Shown here in pieces: positions 1 to 5,835 of a stretch of DNA of 6,686 nucleotides (positions within the stretch are counted from its first letter, which is position 1; each line of letters begins with the position of its first letter). Both the position numbers and the translations under genes were made by a program. A model generated the notes under the pieces. It was not told where the DNA came from. It did not search any database and worked only from the letters and a program-made list of their open reading frames with translations. This DNA is from an uncultured Oscillospiraceae bacterium. GTDB lineage: Bacteria; Bacillota; Clostridia; Oscillospirales; Oscillospiraceae. Location: the NCBI GenBank assembly GCA_934659445.1, contig CAKUHV010000092.1, forward strand, positions 1-6,686. Reading direction: 5' to 3'.

Positions 1-822
1 TCCCCCTGGGGCGTGGGCTACCCCGGCTGGCACATCGAGTGCTCCGGCATCTCCATGAAGTACAACGGGGAGTATCTTGACCTGCACTGCGGCGGCATCG
101 ACAACGCCTTTCCCCATCACACCAACGAGATCGCCCAGTCCGAGAGCTATCTGGGCCACCCCTGGTGCCCCCAGTGGTTCCACGTGGCCCATCTGAACAC
201 CAACCACGGCAAGATGTCCAAGTCCAAGGGGGAGTTCCTCACGGTCTCTTTGCTGGAGGAGAAGGGCTATGACCCCGTGGCCTACCGGTTCTTCTGCCTG
301 CAGAGCCACTACCGCAAGGCACTGGTGTTCACATGGGAAAATCTGGACAACGCCGCCGCTGCCTTCAACAAGCTGATCGCAAAGATCGCCGCCCTGAAAC
401 CCGGCGAGGGCGAGGTGGATCAGGCCGTGTTTGCGGAGTATAAGGAGAAGTTCGACCGGCAGCTGGGCAACGACCTGAACACCTCCATGGGGGTCACCGC
501 CCTGTACGACGTGCTGAAGGCCAAGACCAGCGACGCCACCAAGCTGGCCATTCTGGACAGCTTCGACCAGGTGCTCAGCCTGGATCTGCTGAAGAAGGCT
601 GCTAAGGTGCGAGAGGAGCAGGCCAAGGCCAAGTCCAGCGTTTCCGCCGGCTATACCGTCACCGGCGAGGGCGACCCCGCTGTTGATGCCAAGGTGATGG
701 CCCGGTACGCGGCCAAAAAGGCCAAGAACTTTGCCGAGGCCGACCGCATCCGCGACGAGCTGAAGCAGCAGGGCGTGGAGATCACCGACGTGCCCGGCGG
801 CGCGGTGTGGAAGCGCGTCTGA
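1..822 (+). CDS. cysS: Cysteinyl-tRNA synthetase, C-terminal part (5' end outside window)
   Basis: This enzyme charges tRNA-Cys with cysteine in the cytoplasm, in an ATP-dependent class I synthetase reaction. The frame is open from base 1 and has no start codon of its own, so the gene runs in from upstream; about 273 codons are visible and roughly the first 190 of a usual ~460-residue protein are missing. Visible landmarks, counted from the first codon, are GWHIECS (C14), HCGGID, and FPHHTNEIAQSE (H39 and E43). C14, H39 and E43 match the conserved zinc ligands of the family. The KMSKS ATP-binding loop is codons 71-75 (bases 211-225). After it come the helical DALR-type anticodon-binding region (around KFDRQLGNDLNTSMG) and the typical tail KNFAEADRIRDEL...GAVWKRV ending in TGA. 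HHTNE replaces the HHENE known from E. coli; I take this as lineage variation. The C-terminus looks intact. It is the last gene before a hairpin and a new promoter. Confidence 0.96.
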   Translation, partial: SPWGVGYPGWHIECSGISMKYNGEYLDLHCGGIDNAFPHHTNEIAQSESYLGHPWCPQWFHVAHLNTNHGKMSKSKGEFLTVSLLEEKGYDPVAYRFFCLQSHYRKALVFTWENLDNAAAAFNKLIAKIAALKPGEGEVDQAVFAEYKEKFDRQLGNDLNTSMGVTALYDVLKAKTSDATKLAILDSFDQVLSLDLLKKAAKVREEQAKAKSSVSAGYTVTGEGDPAVDAKVMARYAAKKAKNFAEADRIRDELKQQGVEITDVPGGAVWKRV

Positions 823-851
823 CCGCCGCCGCACCCGCATAGGGGTAAACA

Positions 852-864
852 GGCGCGGAGCGCC
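852..864. other. Small GC hairpin downstream of cysS
   Basis: GGCGC (852-856) pairs perfectly with GCGCC (860-864) across a GGA loop. It lies between the cysS stop and the larger hairpin at 882-914. No T-run follows, so alone it is not a terminator. It may be part of the 3' end structure of the cysS transcript or simply chance in GC-rich DNA. Confidence 0.3.
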
Positions 865-881
865 GATCAGAAATGAGAACG

Positions 882-920
882 GCCCGCCCTCCGGAGGTCC
901 TCCGGGGGGCGGGCTTCCCT
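882..920 (+). terminator. Probable transcription terminator after cysS
   Basis: A 16-base arm at 882-897 (GCCCGCCCTCCGGAGG) pairs with 899-914 (CCTCCGGGGGGCGGGC) with one G-T wobble (T890-G906); the innermost pairs must open to form a loop. The tract after it, TTCCCTGTTCC, is only moderately T-rich, so the hairpin is strong but the release tract is weak. In the reverse direction the tract GTTCTCATTTC is similar, so it could stop transcription both ways. Its position between the cysS stop and the next promoter supports a terminator role. Confidence 0.65.
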
Positions 921-961
921 GTTCCATATTGCTGTCCGGGCGGCCTTTTTCCGGAGGGGAC

Positions 962-990
962 TTTCCTTCGCCGGAGGAATGTGGTACAAT
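962..990 (+). promoter_or_regulatory. Candidate sigma-A promoter (extended -10) for the sigma-54 activator gene
   Basis: TACAAT at 985-990 matches five of six bases of the -10 consensus TATAAT and is preceded by TGG (982-984), an extended -10 element (TGn). Seventeen bases upstream is TTTCCT (962-967), a poor -35, which is tolerable with an extended -10. Transcription would start near 996-998 and give a leader of about 45 nt before the ATG at 1041. No -24/-12 sigma-54 promoter was seen here, so the gene is probably read by the housekeeping polymerase rather than auto-activated. Confidence 0.55.
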
Positions 991-1000
991 AAACAAACTC

Positions 1001-1020
1001 CCGCGGCAGTCAGGCCGCGG
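1001..1020 (+). promoter_or_regulatory. Perfect 5'-leader hairpin just upstream of the ribosome site
   Basis: CCGCGGC (1001-1007) pairs perfectly with GCCGCGG (1014-1020) across the six-base loop AGTCAG. The predicted transcript starts only a few bases upstream, so this would be a 5'-terminal stem. The ribosome site GGGAGG (1027-1032), eight bases before the ATG, follows after six bases and stays outside the stem. It could stabilise the mRNA 5' end, or the DNA dyad could be an operator just downstream of the start point. Function is inferred. Confidence 0.5.
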
Positions 1021-1040
1021 CAGGAAGGGAGGCGGCGGCC

Positions 1041-2480
1041 ATGAAAGAGCGACAGTCCCCGCCGGACAGGGCGGACGGGAGCAAGCTGCCCTTCGGCGAG
1101 GTGCTGGACAACATCGACGTGGGGATCGTAGTGTACGACCGGGACGGGAACTTCGTCTTTGTCAACCGGGTGATGATCAACTGGCGCAACATTCCCCGAA
1201 ACGAGTATCTGAAGATGAACGTGCGGGACTTCTACGGCTTCATCGACGTGTGTGTCTACGATCTGGTGCAGCAGAAAAAGCAGACGGTCAGCCGTTTGCA
1301 GTATTATCAGGACTGCCAGAAGCCCAACGGCCCCACCCGTATGCGTATCGTCACCGGAACGCCGCTGTTCGACGGCTCCGGCAGCATCAAGTATGTCATC
1401 ACCATGCTGCAGGACGTGCAGGATTTTCAGGACCTGTATAAGACCCTGCTGAAGCAGACCAATATTCTTTATGAAGGCGCGGGCAAGCCCAAGCTGGCAC
1501 CGCCGGCCTATCCGGACAGCATCGTGGCCGAGAGTCAGGAGCTGAAGCAGGTGTTCGCCATTGCCGACAGCGTGGCCCCGCTGGACTCCAGCGTGCTCAT
1601 CTGCGGGGAGTCGGGCAGCGGCAAGGAGGTCTTTGCCCGCTATATCCACGAGCACAGCGGCCGCCGGGACAAGCCCATGATCACGGTGAACTGTGCCGCC
1701 TTCTCTGAGAGCCTGATCGAGTCGGAGCTGTTCGGCTATGAAAAGGGCAGCTTTACCGGCGCCAATAAAGAGGGCAAGGTGGGTCTGATCCAGGCCGCGG
1801 ACGGGGGCACCCTGTTTCTGGACGAGGTGAACTCCCTGCCCATGAGCATGCAGGGCAAGATCCTGCGGGTGATCGAGGAAAAGAGCGTGCAGCGGGTGGG
1901 GGCCATCCACGCGAAGAAGGTAGACTTCCGCCTGATCGCCGCCACCAATCAGGACCTGCACCGGCTGGTGGACAAGGGGGAGTTCCGCCGGGACCTGTAT
2001 TACCGGCTGAACGTGCTGCCCCTGACCATCCCGCCCATCCGCCGGCGGCGGGACGACATCGTCCCCCTGTGCCTGTACTTTCTGGATTATTTCTGCAAGA
2101 AGTACAACCTGAAGAAGAAGTTTTCTCAGTCGGTGCTCCGGCAGGTGCGGGAGTATAGCTGGCCCGGCAACGTGCGGGAGATCCGCAACTTTGTGGAGCG
2201 GGTGGTAGTCATGACGCCCTATACCACCACCGAGATCAGCAGCATCCCCGAGGGGCTGCTGTTTGACGAGGGCACCGGGGAGGAGGAGCGCGAGCCCCGC
2301 CGGGAGCGGCAGGGGCGGGAGCGCACCGCCCCCATCGGGGAGGAGGCGGTGACCCAGGCCCTGAAGCTGTTCGGCGGCAACCGGACCAGAGCGGCGGACT
2401 ATCTGGGCATATCCCGGCGGTATCTGCAATACAAGATCCGGGAATATGGCCTGCCCGCCCGCTATACCCGGGAGTCTTAG
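1041..2480 (+). CDS. PAS-domain sigma-54-dependent transcriptional activator (bacterial enhancer-binding protein)
   Basis: A cytoplasmic activator of 479 residues that should hydrolyse ATP to open promoters held by sigma-54 RNA polymerase. Domains in order: a PAS sensor at about 17-135 (VLDNIDVGIVVYDRDGNFVF onward), a short linker, an AAA+ domain at about 158-395, a charged Glu/Arg-rich linker (409-430) and a Fis-type helix-turn-helix at about 435-470 (GGNRTRAADYLGISRRYLQY). AAA+ motifs: Walker A GESGSGKE (189-196), sigma-54-contacting loop GSFTGA (236-241, consensus GAFTGA, with the key F and T kept), Walker B TLFLDEV (257-263), ATN sensor I (301-303), arginine-finger region FRRDLYYR (315-322) and WPGNVRE sensor II (374-380). 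There is no receiver domain, so the signal is probably a small ligand or redox state sensed by PAS. An in-frame TAA at 990-992 and GGGAGG eight bases before the ATG support the start. It is flanked by hairpins on both sides and no target gene is adjacent, so its regulon is unknown. Confidence 0.95.
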   Translation: MKERQSPPDRADGSKLPFGEVLDNIDVGIVVYDRDGNFVFVNRVMINWRNIPRNEYLKMNVRDFYGFIDVCVYDLVQQKKQTVSRLQYYQDCQKPNGPTRMRIVTGTPLFDGSGSIKYVITMLQDVQDFQDLYKTLLKQTNILYEGAGKPKLAPPAYPDSIVAESQELKQVFAIADSVAPLDSSVLICGESGSGKEVFARYIHEHSGRRDKPMITVNCAAFSESLIESELFGYEKGSFTGANKEGKVGLIQAADGGTLFLDEVNSLPMSMQGKILRVIEEKSVQRVGAIHAKKVDFRLIAATNQDLHRLVDKGEFRRDLYYRLNVLPLTIPPIRRRRDDIVPLCLYFLDYFCKKYNLKKKFSQSVLRQVREYSWPGNVREIRNFVERVVVMTPYTTTEISSIPEGLLFDEGTGEEEREPRRERQGRERTAPIGEEAVTQALKLFGGNRTRAADYLGISRRYLQYKIREYGLPARYTRES

Positions 2481-2532
2481 GGCGGTGTTGCCTTAGTCCA
2501 GCGGACAAGAGAAAACGTCTGACATCTGTATA

Positions 2533-2570
2533 AAAAACCCGCTCCGGAGGAAAAACCGGGGCGGGTTTTT
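2533..2570. terminator. Strong intrinsic terminator after the activator gene, usable both ways
   Basis: AAAAACCCGCTCCGG (2533-2547) pairs with CCGGGGCGGGTTTTT (2556-2570) with one T-G wobble (T2543-G2560). The loop is AGGAAAAA. The stem ends in a T-run on the + strand and, because A2532-A2537 precede it, in a T-run on the - strand too. It lies 53 bases after the activator stop and isolates that gene from the downstream replication/sigma cluster. Confidence 0.92.
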
Positions 2571-2590
2571 GTGCATGGCTACGATTCACG

Positions 2591-2651
2591 AAAAAAGCAC
2601 AAAAAATTTTTTCTTTTTTGAAGGAAATCGGAAAAGAAAATCGTATATAGA
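2591..2651 (+). promoter_or_regulatory. A/T-tract island, probable promoter region of the dgt-like gene
   Basis: This is the most A/T-rich stretch in the window, directly after a strong terminator and ahead of the next gene. A6 (2591-2596), A6T6 (2601-2612) and T6 (2614-2619) tracts form an extended dyad and should bend the DNA or act as an UP element. TTGAAG (2618-2623) resembles a -35, and TATATA (2644-2649) resembles a -10, but they are 20 bases apart, longer than the usual 16-18. A promoter is expected here on context; the exact hexamers are uncertain. Confidence 0.4.
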
Positions 2652-2665
2652 GATAGAGAACGGCG

Positions 2666-2755
2666 GTTCCCGGCTCCGGCTTGCGCTCCCCGCACCGAGG
2701 GGCGGGAACATGAAAAGAGATCGGGAGCACGGAAAAAGCAGCGGGCGGCGCCCGC
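2666..2755 (+). promoter_or_regulatory. Structured 5' leader of the dgt-like gene
   Basis: GTTCCCG (2666-2672) pairs perfectly with CGGGAAC (2703-2709) and encloses a GC-rich segment in which CCCC (2688-2691) can pair with GGGG (2699-2702). A second perfect hairpin, GCGGGC (2741-2746) with GCCCGC (2750-2755) around a GGC loop, ends one base before the AGAGGAGG ribosome site (2758-2765). I do not recognise a known riboswitch or T-box. The leader may tune translation, or may be only GC-rich folding. Confidence 0.35.
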
Positions 2756-2771
2756 AGAGAGGAGGATGCCC

Positions 2772-3776
2772 ATGACCCTGCGAGAGCAGACCCAGCAGCG
2801 GGAGGCACAGACCCTGTCCCCCATGGCCTGCCTGTCCCGGAACACCCGGGGGCGGCAGCGGCCGGAGGAGGAGTGCCCCATCCGCACCCCCTTTCAGCGA
2901 GACATCGACCGCATCGTCTACTGCAACGCCTTCCGGCGGCTGAAGCACAAGACCCAGGTGTTTTTACAGCCCGAGGGGGACCACTACCGCACCCGCATGA
3001 CCCACACGCTGGAGGTCACCCGCATCGCCCGCACCATCGCCCGGGGCCTGTCCCTGAACGAGGACCTTACCGAGGCCATCGCCCTGGGCCACGACCTGGG
3101 CCACACCCCCTTCGGCCATGCGGGAGAGCGGCTGCTGAACGAGATCATGCCCGGGGGCTTTGCCCACTATAAGCAGTCCCTGCGGGTGGTGGAGCGGCTG
3201 GAGAAGAACGGCGAGGGGCTGAATCTGACCTGGGAGGTACGAAACGGCATCGTCTGCCACACCAAGGGGCCCCAGGCCCAGACGCTGGAGGGGCAGGCGG
3301 TGCGTCTGGCCGACCTGATCGCCTATATCAACCACGACATTCAGGACGCCCTGCGGGGGGGCGTGATCTACCCCATGGACATCCCGCTGGAGGCGTCGGA
3401 GGTGCTGGGCTACACCCACTCCGAGCGCATCGCCGCCCTGGTGACCGACGCCATCCAGGCCAGCGCGGGACAGGACCACATCTGCCAGTCCCCGGAGAAG
3501 GAGCAGGCCCTGATGCTGCTGAAGGACTTCATGTTCGACAGCGTGTATACCAATCCCATGTGCAAGGGGGAGGAGGGCAAGGCCCAGGAGATGCTGCGCA
3601 TGATGTTTGAGCATTACCGCCGGGATCCCAATGCTCTGCCCGCCGATTTTCAGGACATCCGGGCGGCAGAGGGGGACGACCGCGCCATCTGCGACTACAT
3701 CGCCGGCATGACGGACGTATTTGCGGTGGAGAAGTTTAAGGAGCTGTTCCTGCCCATGAACTGGACGGTGAAGTAG
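2772..3776 (+). CDS. dgt: dGTPase-like HD-domain deoxynucleoside triphosphate triphosphohydrolase
   Basis: A 334-residue cytoplasmic HD phosphohydrolase of the deoxyguanosinetriphosphate triphosphohydrolase-like family, which splits dNTPs into deoxynucleoside and tripolyphosphate and so trims the dNTP pool. Motifs: FRRLKHKTQVF (54-64), GDHYRTRMTHTLEV with metal-binding H78 (69-82), GHDLGHTPFGH with H107 and D108 (106-116), and NHDIQD with D189 (187-192), which together give the H...HD...D metal site. The length matches the shorter Dgt-like subfamily, not the ~500-residue E. coli enzyme. I chose ATG 2772 over ATG 2766: the AGGAGG at 2760-2765 abuts 2766 but is six bases from 2772, and homologues I recall begin MTLREQ. 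Substrate preference cannot be read from the sequence. It leads the dgt-dnaG-rpoD cluster. Its last 15 coding bases (3759-3773) are repeated at 3857-3871. Confidence 0.93.
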   Translation: MTLREQTQQREAQTLSPMACLSRNTRGRQRPEEECPIRTPFQRDIDRIVYCNAFRRLKHKTQVFLQPEGDHYRTRMTHTLEVTRIARTIARGLSLNEDLTEAIALGHDLGHTPFGHAGERLLNEIMPGGFAHYKQSLRVVERLEKNGEGLNLTWEVRNGIVCHTKGPQAQTLEGQAVRLADLIAYINHDIQDALRGGVIYPMDIPLEASEVLGYTHSERIAALVTDAIQASAGQDHICQSPEKEQALMLLKDFMFDSVYTNPMCKGEEGKAQEMLRMMFEHYRRDPNALPADFQDIRAAEGDDRAICDYIAGMTDVFAVEKFKELFLPMNWTVK

Positions 3777-3871
3777 AAGCCGGCGTTTTTCTCTCCGGCC
3801 CGATGAGGGCATCGGGCCCTACATGATGTGTTGAGCGGATGCTGTGCAGCACCAATAACTGGACGGTGAAG
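3759..3871. repeat. 15-bp direct repeat of the dgt-like gene 3' end flanking an 83-bp segment
   Basis: AACTGGACGGTGAAG occurs at 3759-3773, as the last five sense codons (NWTVK), and again exactly at 3857-3871 in the following gap. The 83 bases between the copies include the stop codon and the 3797-3818 hairpin. A chance 15-base match over so short a distance is very unlikely. It is either a target-site-like duplication made by an inserted element or a scar of a local duplication. The match breaks on both sides of each copy. Confidence 0.8.
3797..3818. repeat. Palindromic hairpin element downstream of the dgt-like gene
   Basis: GGCCCGATG (3797-3805) pairs perfectly with CATCGGGCC (3810-3818) around an AGGG loop, giving a nine-bp GC-rich stem. 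No T-run follows on the + strand, so it is not a canonical terminator for the dgt-like gene; on the - strand it is followed by GGAGAGAAAAACG. From memory, sequences of the form TAGGGCCCGATGCCCTCATCGGGCC (seen here on the - strand) recur between genes in gut Clostridia, which suggests an interspersed REP-like element. Copy number cannot be checked here. Confidence 0.6.
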
Positions 3872-3909
3872 GAAACAGCAGTCCACAGGCAATGTGGTTT
3901 GGAGAGAGA

Positions 3910-3992
3910 TTGTCATTGCGAGCCAGTGTGCACACTGGCGTGGCAATCCGTTTTCCGATCCACTCGGATACGGATTCCCACGGCAGTGACAA
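3910..3992. mobile_element. MITE/REP-like palindromic element with terminal inverted repeats
   Basis: An 83-bp non-coding element. Its ends are inverted repeats: TTGTCATTGC (3910-3919) and GCAGTGACAA (3983-3992), paired except for one T-G wobble. Inside are an 18-bp perfect palindrome, GCCAGTGTGCACACTGGC (3922-3939), and a second arm where GTGGCAATCCGT (3940-3951) pairs with ACGGATTCCCAC (3970-3981) with one C-C mismatch. That arm is capped by TCCGA (3954-3958) with TCGGA (3964-3968). The whole folds into a branched, cruciform-like structure. The TCATTGCGAG...GGCAATCC pattern belongs to a palindromic repeat I recall as widespread in Firmicutes. No transposase or obvious target-site duplication is visible, so movement would be in trans. 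Confidence 0.78.
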
Positions 3993-4015
3993 ATGTTGGC
4001 TGAACTGAGCAATAT
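3986..4015 (+). promoter_or_regulatory. Weak candidate promoter for dnaG-rpoD using the MITE right end
   Basis: GTGACA (3986-3991) matches five of six bases of the -35 consensus and lies in the right terminal repeat of the palindromic element. Eighteen bases later is CAATAT (4010-4015), only three of six to the -10 consensus. ATAAAT (4030-4035) is a better -10 but lacks a -35 at the right distance. A promoter before dnaG is plausible given the long gap, but neither choice is strong. Confidence 0.22.
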
Positions 4016-4060
4016 GGATCAAAAAGAGGATAAATTCCCCAAAACCGGCTAAAAAAGAGA

Positions 4061-4077
4061 AAGGAGGGGACACTTTG
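4061..4077 (+). promoter_or_regulatory. Strong ribosome site that fixes a TTG start for dnaG
   Basis: AAGGAGGGG (4061-4069) is a near-ideal Shine-Dalgarno sequence five bases before TTG (4075-4077). The codons after TTG give [20 protein letters not shown], the standard DnaG beginning. The next in-frame ATG (4108) would cut the conserved N-terminal helix, so the TTG start is preferred. Confidence 0.85.
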
Positions 4078-5831
4078 GCCATTCCCGAGCAATTTATCGA
4101 GGAGCTGATGGCCCGCACGGACATTGTGGATCTGGTTTCGGAGTATGTGCGGCTGAACAAAAAGGGAAACAGCTATTGGGGCCTGTGCCCCTTCCACGGA
4201 GAGAAGACCCCCTCCTTCCATGTGGTGCCCGATCGGCAGATTTTCAAGTGCTTCGGCTGCGGCAAGGGCGGCGGGGCCATCAACTTCATCATGGAGCTGG
4301 AAAACCTGCCCTATCGGGACGCGGTGGCCGTGCTGGCTAAGCGGGCGGGCATGGCCATGCCGGAGGACTCCTTCTCCCCCGGAGCCGCCGAGCGGCGGAA
4401 GAAGCTGCTGGAGATCAACCGGCAGGCCGCCCGCACCTTCCACAAATGGCTCAACGCCCCGGAGGGGGCCGCCGGACTGGCCTATTTGCAGAGGCGGGGC
4501 CTGTCCCGGGGCACCATCACCCGGTTCGGTCTGGGCTTTGCCCCGGAGGGGTGGGACAACCTGATCCGGGAGCTGGGGCAGCAGGGCTATGACAAGCGGG
4601 ACCTGCTGGACGCCGGTCTGGCGGTGAACAACAAGGACGGGCGGATCTATGACCGCTTCCGCAACCGGCTGATGTTCCCCATCATCGACGTGCGGGGAGA
4701 GGTCATCGGCTTCGGCGGCCGGGTGATGGACGACTCCCAGCCCAAGTATCTCAACTCCCCGGACACTCCGGTGTACAACAAGAGCCGGAATATGTTCGCC
4801 CTGAACATCGCCAAGGGCAGCAAGGCGGGGCGGGCCATCCTTACCGAGGGGTATATGGACACCATTGCCCTGCATCAGGGGGGCTTTGACAACGCGGTGG
4901 CCTCTCTGGGCACCTCTCTGACTGCGGAGCACGCCCAGCTGCTGTCCCGGTATTTCAAGGAGGTCGTTATCTCCTACGACGGGGACGGCGCCGGGGTGGC
5001 CGCCGCCCAGCGGGCCATCCCACTGCTGGAGAAGGCGGGACTGAAGGTGAGCGTGCTGAAAGTCACCGGAGCCAAGGACCCGGACGAGTTCATCAAGGCC
5101 TACGGACGGGACGCCTTCGCCCGCCTGCTGGATCAGAGCGAGAACCAGGTGGACTACCGTCTGGACCAGCTGAAGCGGAAGTTCAATTTAGAGGACGACA
5201 CCCAGAAGGTGGCCTTTTTGCAGGAGGCCGCCCGTATGCTGGCCACTCTGCCCAGCGCGGTGGAGCGGGAGATCTACGGCGGCCACGCCGCCCAGATGGC
5301 CGGGGTGTCCGCCGAGGCGGTGTCGATGGAGATCAAAAAGGCCCTGCGCCAGCGCCTGCGGAAAGAGGAGAAGCAGCAGGAGCGCCGGGACCTGACCCCC
5401 GCCGCCCAGCTCCAGCCCAGGGCCCGCGCCCTGCGATATGAGAATATGCGCTCCGCCCGGGCGGAGGAGGGGGTGCTGCGGCTGCTGCTGATGGACCCCG
5501 CCCTGCTGGCGGATATGGAGGACCTGAAGGGGGAGGAGTTCTCCTCCCACCTGCTGGGGCGGGTGTTCGACCTGCTGGCGGGCCGCATCCGCAGCGGCCT
5601 GTCCCCGGGGCTTGCGGCTCTGGCGGGCAGTCTGGAGCCGGAGGAGATGGACCATCTGGCCTATGTGGCCGGGCAGCCCGAGGACATTTCCAACGGCCGG
5701 CGGGCCGCGGCGGACTACATAGCGGTCATCCGGGACGAGGGCCTGCGCCGGCGGGCCGCCGGCGGGGACGACCTGCTGCTGGCGGCGCAACAGAGATTGT
5801 TAAAGAAAAAAGCATATATGGAGGAGCACAC

Positions 5832-5835
<4 letters not shown>
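4075..5835 (+). CDS. dnaG: DNA primase
   Basis: The replication primase, which synthesises RNA primers for Okazaki fragments and restart at the fork and works with the replicative helicase. It is 586 residues, normal for Firmicutes. Domains: an N-terminal CHC2-type zinc-binding domain with C38, H41, C59 and C62 (CPFH...CFGC), then the primase core with the signature [10 protein letters not shown] (194-203), GFGGR (212-216) and [11 protein letters not shown] (224-234). The TOPRIM catalytic centre has E258 in TEGYMD, the D302/D304 pair in YDGDGAG (301-307) and KDPDE (334-338). A linker rich in Arg, Lys and Glu (about 421-440) leads to a C-terminal helical domain (about 460-586), the expected helicase-binding part. 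All catalytic and zinc residues are present. The TTG start may lower expression. The stop codon overlaps rpoD, so the two are almost certainly co-translated. Upstream, repeats separate it from the dgt-like gene. Confidence 0.97.

Larger units (their letters stand above)
3777..4074. other. 298-bp gap between the dgt-like gene and dnaG, filled with repeats
   Basis: No convincing gene lies here. In order it holds the hairpin at 3797-3818, the duplicated dgt-like 3' end (3857-3871), a small hairpin CCACA/TGTGG (3883-3887 with 3893-3897), the MITE-like element (3910-3992), an A/T-richer stretch (3993-4060) that could carry a dnaG promoter, and the dnaG ribosome site AAGGAGGGG (4061-4069). A 54-codon frame at 3839-4003 is mostly translated repeat and lacks a ribosome site. 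The base composition is less GC-rich than the flanking genes. Confidence 0.75.

Noticed and set aside
28..42. TGGCAC-N5-GTGC, similar to a sigma-54 -24/-12 promoter
   Set aside because: It lies in the cysS codons for conserved GWHIECS, has a mismatch in the -12 part (GTGC, not TTGC) and no gene starts just downstream.
951..977. Direct repeat CCGGAGG at 951-957 and 971-977, 20 bp apart, over the activator -35 region
   Set aside because: Two helical turns apart is suggestive of an operator, but CCGGAGG is simple and common in this DNA (also in both terminators), so it cannot be told from composition.
979..1044. 21-codon leader peptide frame whose TGA overlaps the activator ATG
   Set aside because: Its ATG lies upstream of and within the predicted -10 region, so it would not be in the transcript, and its GGAGG is only one base from the ATG.
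929..1441. 170-codon + strand frame overlapping the activator start
   Set aside because: It is out of frame with the PAS domain, Arg/Gly-rich, and has no homology signal; the frame starting at 1041 explains the DNA.
867..2429. 520-codon open frame on the - strand opposite the activator gene
   Set aside because: It is the antisense of a gene with every family motif intact; its protein is low-complexity in Leu, His, Gly and Gln with no recognisable domain, which is what GC-rich third codon positions create.
2569..2775. 68-codon frame (GTG start) in the leader of the dgt-like gene
   Set aside because: It begins inside a terminator T-run, has no ribosome site, and overlaps the dgt-like gene start in another frame.
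2964..3812. Long - strand open frame opposite the dgt-like gene
   Set aside because: A shadow of the HD hydrolase gene with biased composition and no motif; no ribosome site or promoter was seen for it.
3839..4003. 54-codon + strand frame that includes the duplicated NWTVK codons and runs through the palindromic element
   Set aside because: No ribosome site before the ATG, and most of the peptide is translated repeat sequence. Frames like this are commonly mis-called as small proteins.
3819..4160. - strand frame with peptide ATPVCTLARNDNLSP
   Set aside because: This peptide is a translation of the palindromic repeat, not a protein-coding gene.
3913..4932. 339-codon - strand frame across dnaG and the palindromic element
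   Set aside because: Antisense shadow of dnaG whose end is translated repeat DNA; no family features.
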